This document shows positions 12,921 to 13,840 of a stretch of 13,840 nucleotides of DNA, piece by piece. The translations under genes were made by a program, and so were the position numbers. How positions within the stretch are numbered: position 1 is the stretch's first letter; each line of letters begins with the position of its first letter. Source of the stretch: Candidatus Gastranaerophilales bacterium (GTDB lineage: Bacteria > Cyanobacteriota > Vampirovibrionia > Gastranaerophilales > UBA9971); the NCBI GenBank assembly GCA_028277195.1, contig JANQGS010000288.1, forward strand, positions 1 through 13,840, given 5' to 3'. The notes below the pieces were generated by a model. The model worked only from the letters and a program-made list of their open reading frames with translations. It was not told the DNA's origin and searched no databases.

Positions 12921-13790
12921 TTGAGCATTAAACGGGAATTTAAAAGCGTTTTACTTGCGGCAATAGCAGTTTGCCTGCTGGCAGGGGAACATGCCTTTGC
13001 CGGGGAGGTGAAGTTCGTTCATTTTACTGACGTGCATATAACAGACAGGAGCAAGAACAGGGGTCGCAGGATGCTTGAGCAGTCCGGGGAACTCCTCAAA
13101 AATGCGGTAAGGCGGGTTAATGCCGTTGAGGACCTTGATTTTGTTATATTTACCGGGGATATGATTGATATACCGGATAAAAACCTTCTTAAAAAATTCA
13201 CGACCGCGGCAAATGAGCTAAACGCCCCCTGGTACTGGACAACCGGGAATCACGACGTTGGCCCGGGGTTGAATAAGCGGGATTTTGTGGCGGAAATGAA
13301 CAGGTTCAACGGCTCCAGCCGCACAAAACCCTATTACAGTTTTATAATCGATGATTTTATATTTATTTGCATGGACGGCACTATAGATAATATACCCACA
13401 GCGCATGCCAGGTTTTCACCAAAAGAACTGGAATGGCTCGACGGGCAGCTGGAGAAAAACAGCGATAAATACGCCTTAATATTCCAGCATTTCCCTGTGG
13501 TTGAGCCGTTTAAATCAAATGACCACTATATTCTTAACGCAAAAGAATACCTTGAGGTCCTGGACGGGCATAATAATGTTATAGCGGTACTTAGCGGGCA
13601 TTACCATATCGCGGAAATAAACAGGAGAAACGGCGTAATGCATGTTTCCTCCCCGGCGCTGGTGCAGCGTCCCAATGCGGTAAGGCTTATAACGGTTTCA
13701 ACACGGGATGGCGGGGCCAGCTTTGACTCTGAGTTCATTATCACCGGTTCGCAACCAGCACAAATAAGGCGTTCCTGCCATACGCCTTAA
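12921..13790 (+). CDS. Exported calcineurin-like metallophosphoesterase
   Basis: A 289-residue protein if started at TTG 12921. It is a member of the calcineurin-like phosphoesterase superfamily with all five metal-binding blocks: D37-V-H39, G-D80, G-N110-H111-D112, F-Q-H190-F-P and G-H227-Y-H229. It would hydrolyse phosphomonoesters or diesters with a two-metal centre; layout is closest to Icc/CpdA-like or purple-acid-like enzymes, substrate unknown. The N-terminus is M-S-I-K-R-E-F-K, a Leu/Ala/Ile-rich core, then A-F-A before G28, a convincing Sec signal peptide, so it acts outside the cytoplasmic membrane. A longer frame begins at ATG 12888 inside the previous gene. TTG 12921 is preferred because it gives a proper signal peptide and has AAGGGAG just upstream, although the spacer is short (2-3 bases). 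Its last codons overlap a hairpin. Confidence 0.88.
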   Translation: MSIKREFKSVLLAAIAVCLLAGEHAFAGEVKFVHFTDVHITDRSKNRGRRMLEQSGELLKNAVRRVNAVEDLDFVIFTGDMIDIPDKNLLKKFTTAANELNAPWYWTTGNHDVGPGLNKRDFVAEMNRFNGSSRTKPYYSFIIDDFIFICMDGTIDNIPTAHARFSPKELEWLDGQLEKNSDKYALIFQHFPVVEPFKSNDHYILNAKEYLEVLDGHNNVIAVLSGHYHIAEINRRNGVMHVSSPALVQRPNAVRLITVSTRDGGASFDSEFIITGSQPAQIRRSCHTP

Positions 13791-13796
13791 TTTGTG
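13759..13796 (+). terminator. Hairpin overlapping the phosphoesterase stop codon
   Basis: CACAAATAAGGCGT (13759-13772) pairs with ACGCCTT-A-ATTTGTG (13782-13796) across a nine-base loop. That is a 14-bp stem with a single bulged A. It covers the last ten or so codons and the TAA. It is followed by TTTCACTTATTTTC, pyrimidine-rich but without a strict T run. It may end the glnS-rsfS-phosphoesterase transcript, or be an inserted palindromic repeat that supplied the final codons. Nothing else is visible in 13797-13840. Confidence 0.55.
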
Positions 13797-13840
13797 TTTC
13801 ACTTATTTTCCCGGGCTGTGCCCTGTATTGTTTATTGTTT

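Noticed and set aside
1..13840. CRISPR array, complete insertion sequence, tRNA or defence system
   Set aside because: No regularly spaced direct repeats, transposase or integrase ORFs, tRNA cloverleaf or recognised defence genes were seen on either strand.

Overview
The window is bacterial chromosome with ordinary housekeeping genes. Base composition is moderate, and the coding strands make frequent use of ATA (Ile) and AGG (Arg) codons. A ferredoxin-dependent 2-oxoacid oxidoreductase operon points to an anaerobic or microaerophilic lifestyle. The RNase P RNA is of the ordinary bacterial A type. Nothing seen fixes the phylum. An uncultured anaerobic lineage such as Margulisbacteria or Elusimicrobiota would fit, but that is a guess.

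Left arm, minus strand (about 100-3434): a 2-oxoacid:ferredoxin oxidoreductase operon in the order alpha, beta, gamma, 4Fe-4S subunit (korA, korB, korC, korD). The enzyme would oxidatively decarboxylate a 2-oxoacid (2-oxoglutarate or a branched-chain 2-oxoacid) to the acyl-CoA and reduce ferredoxin. Between korA and korB, which are normally adjacent, sit three small same-strand ORFs that each have a Shine-Dalgarno sequence: 89 codons, 29 codons (membrane peptide) and 46 codons (proline-rich). The last two are too short for ordinary ORF calling.

Centre: an AT-rich divergent promoter region (3435-3660) leads rightward to an unrecognised 386-residue protein with one textbook EF-hand loop and Ser/Asn-rich linkers. 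Convergent to it, on the minus strand, is the RNase P RNA gene rnpB (4832-5194).

Right arm, plus strand (5292-13790): mutS and glgA are 3 bp apart and probably co-transcribed. A 242-bp gap follows, holding a decayed fragment of an ORF6N-domain (phage antirepressor-like) gene and two long hairpins. Then come glnS, rsfS, an unrecognised 420-residue protein and an exported metallophosphoesterase, packed with 1-7 bp gaps or a 4-bp overlap. The three genes after glnS all appear to start with TTG. A 14-bp-stem hairpin overlaps the final stop codon and probably ends the unit.

No complete mobile element, CRISPR array, tRNA or defence system was found. The parts most worth a second look are the small-ORF insert inside the kor operon, the ORF6N remnant with its palindromes, and the 420-residue protein, which looks like a metallopeptidase-like fold that has lost its zinc ligands.
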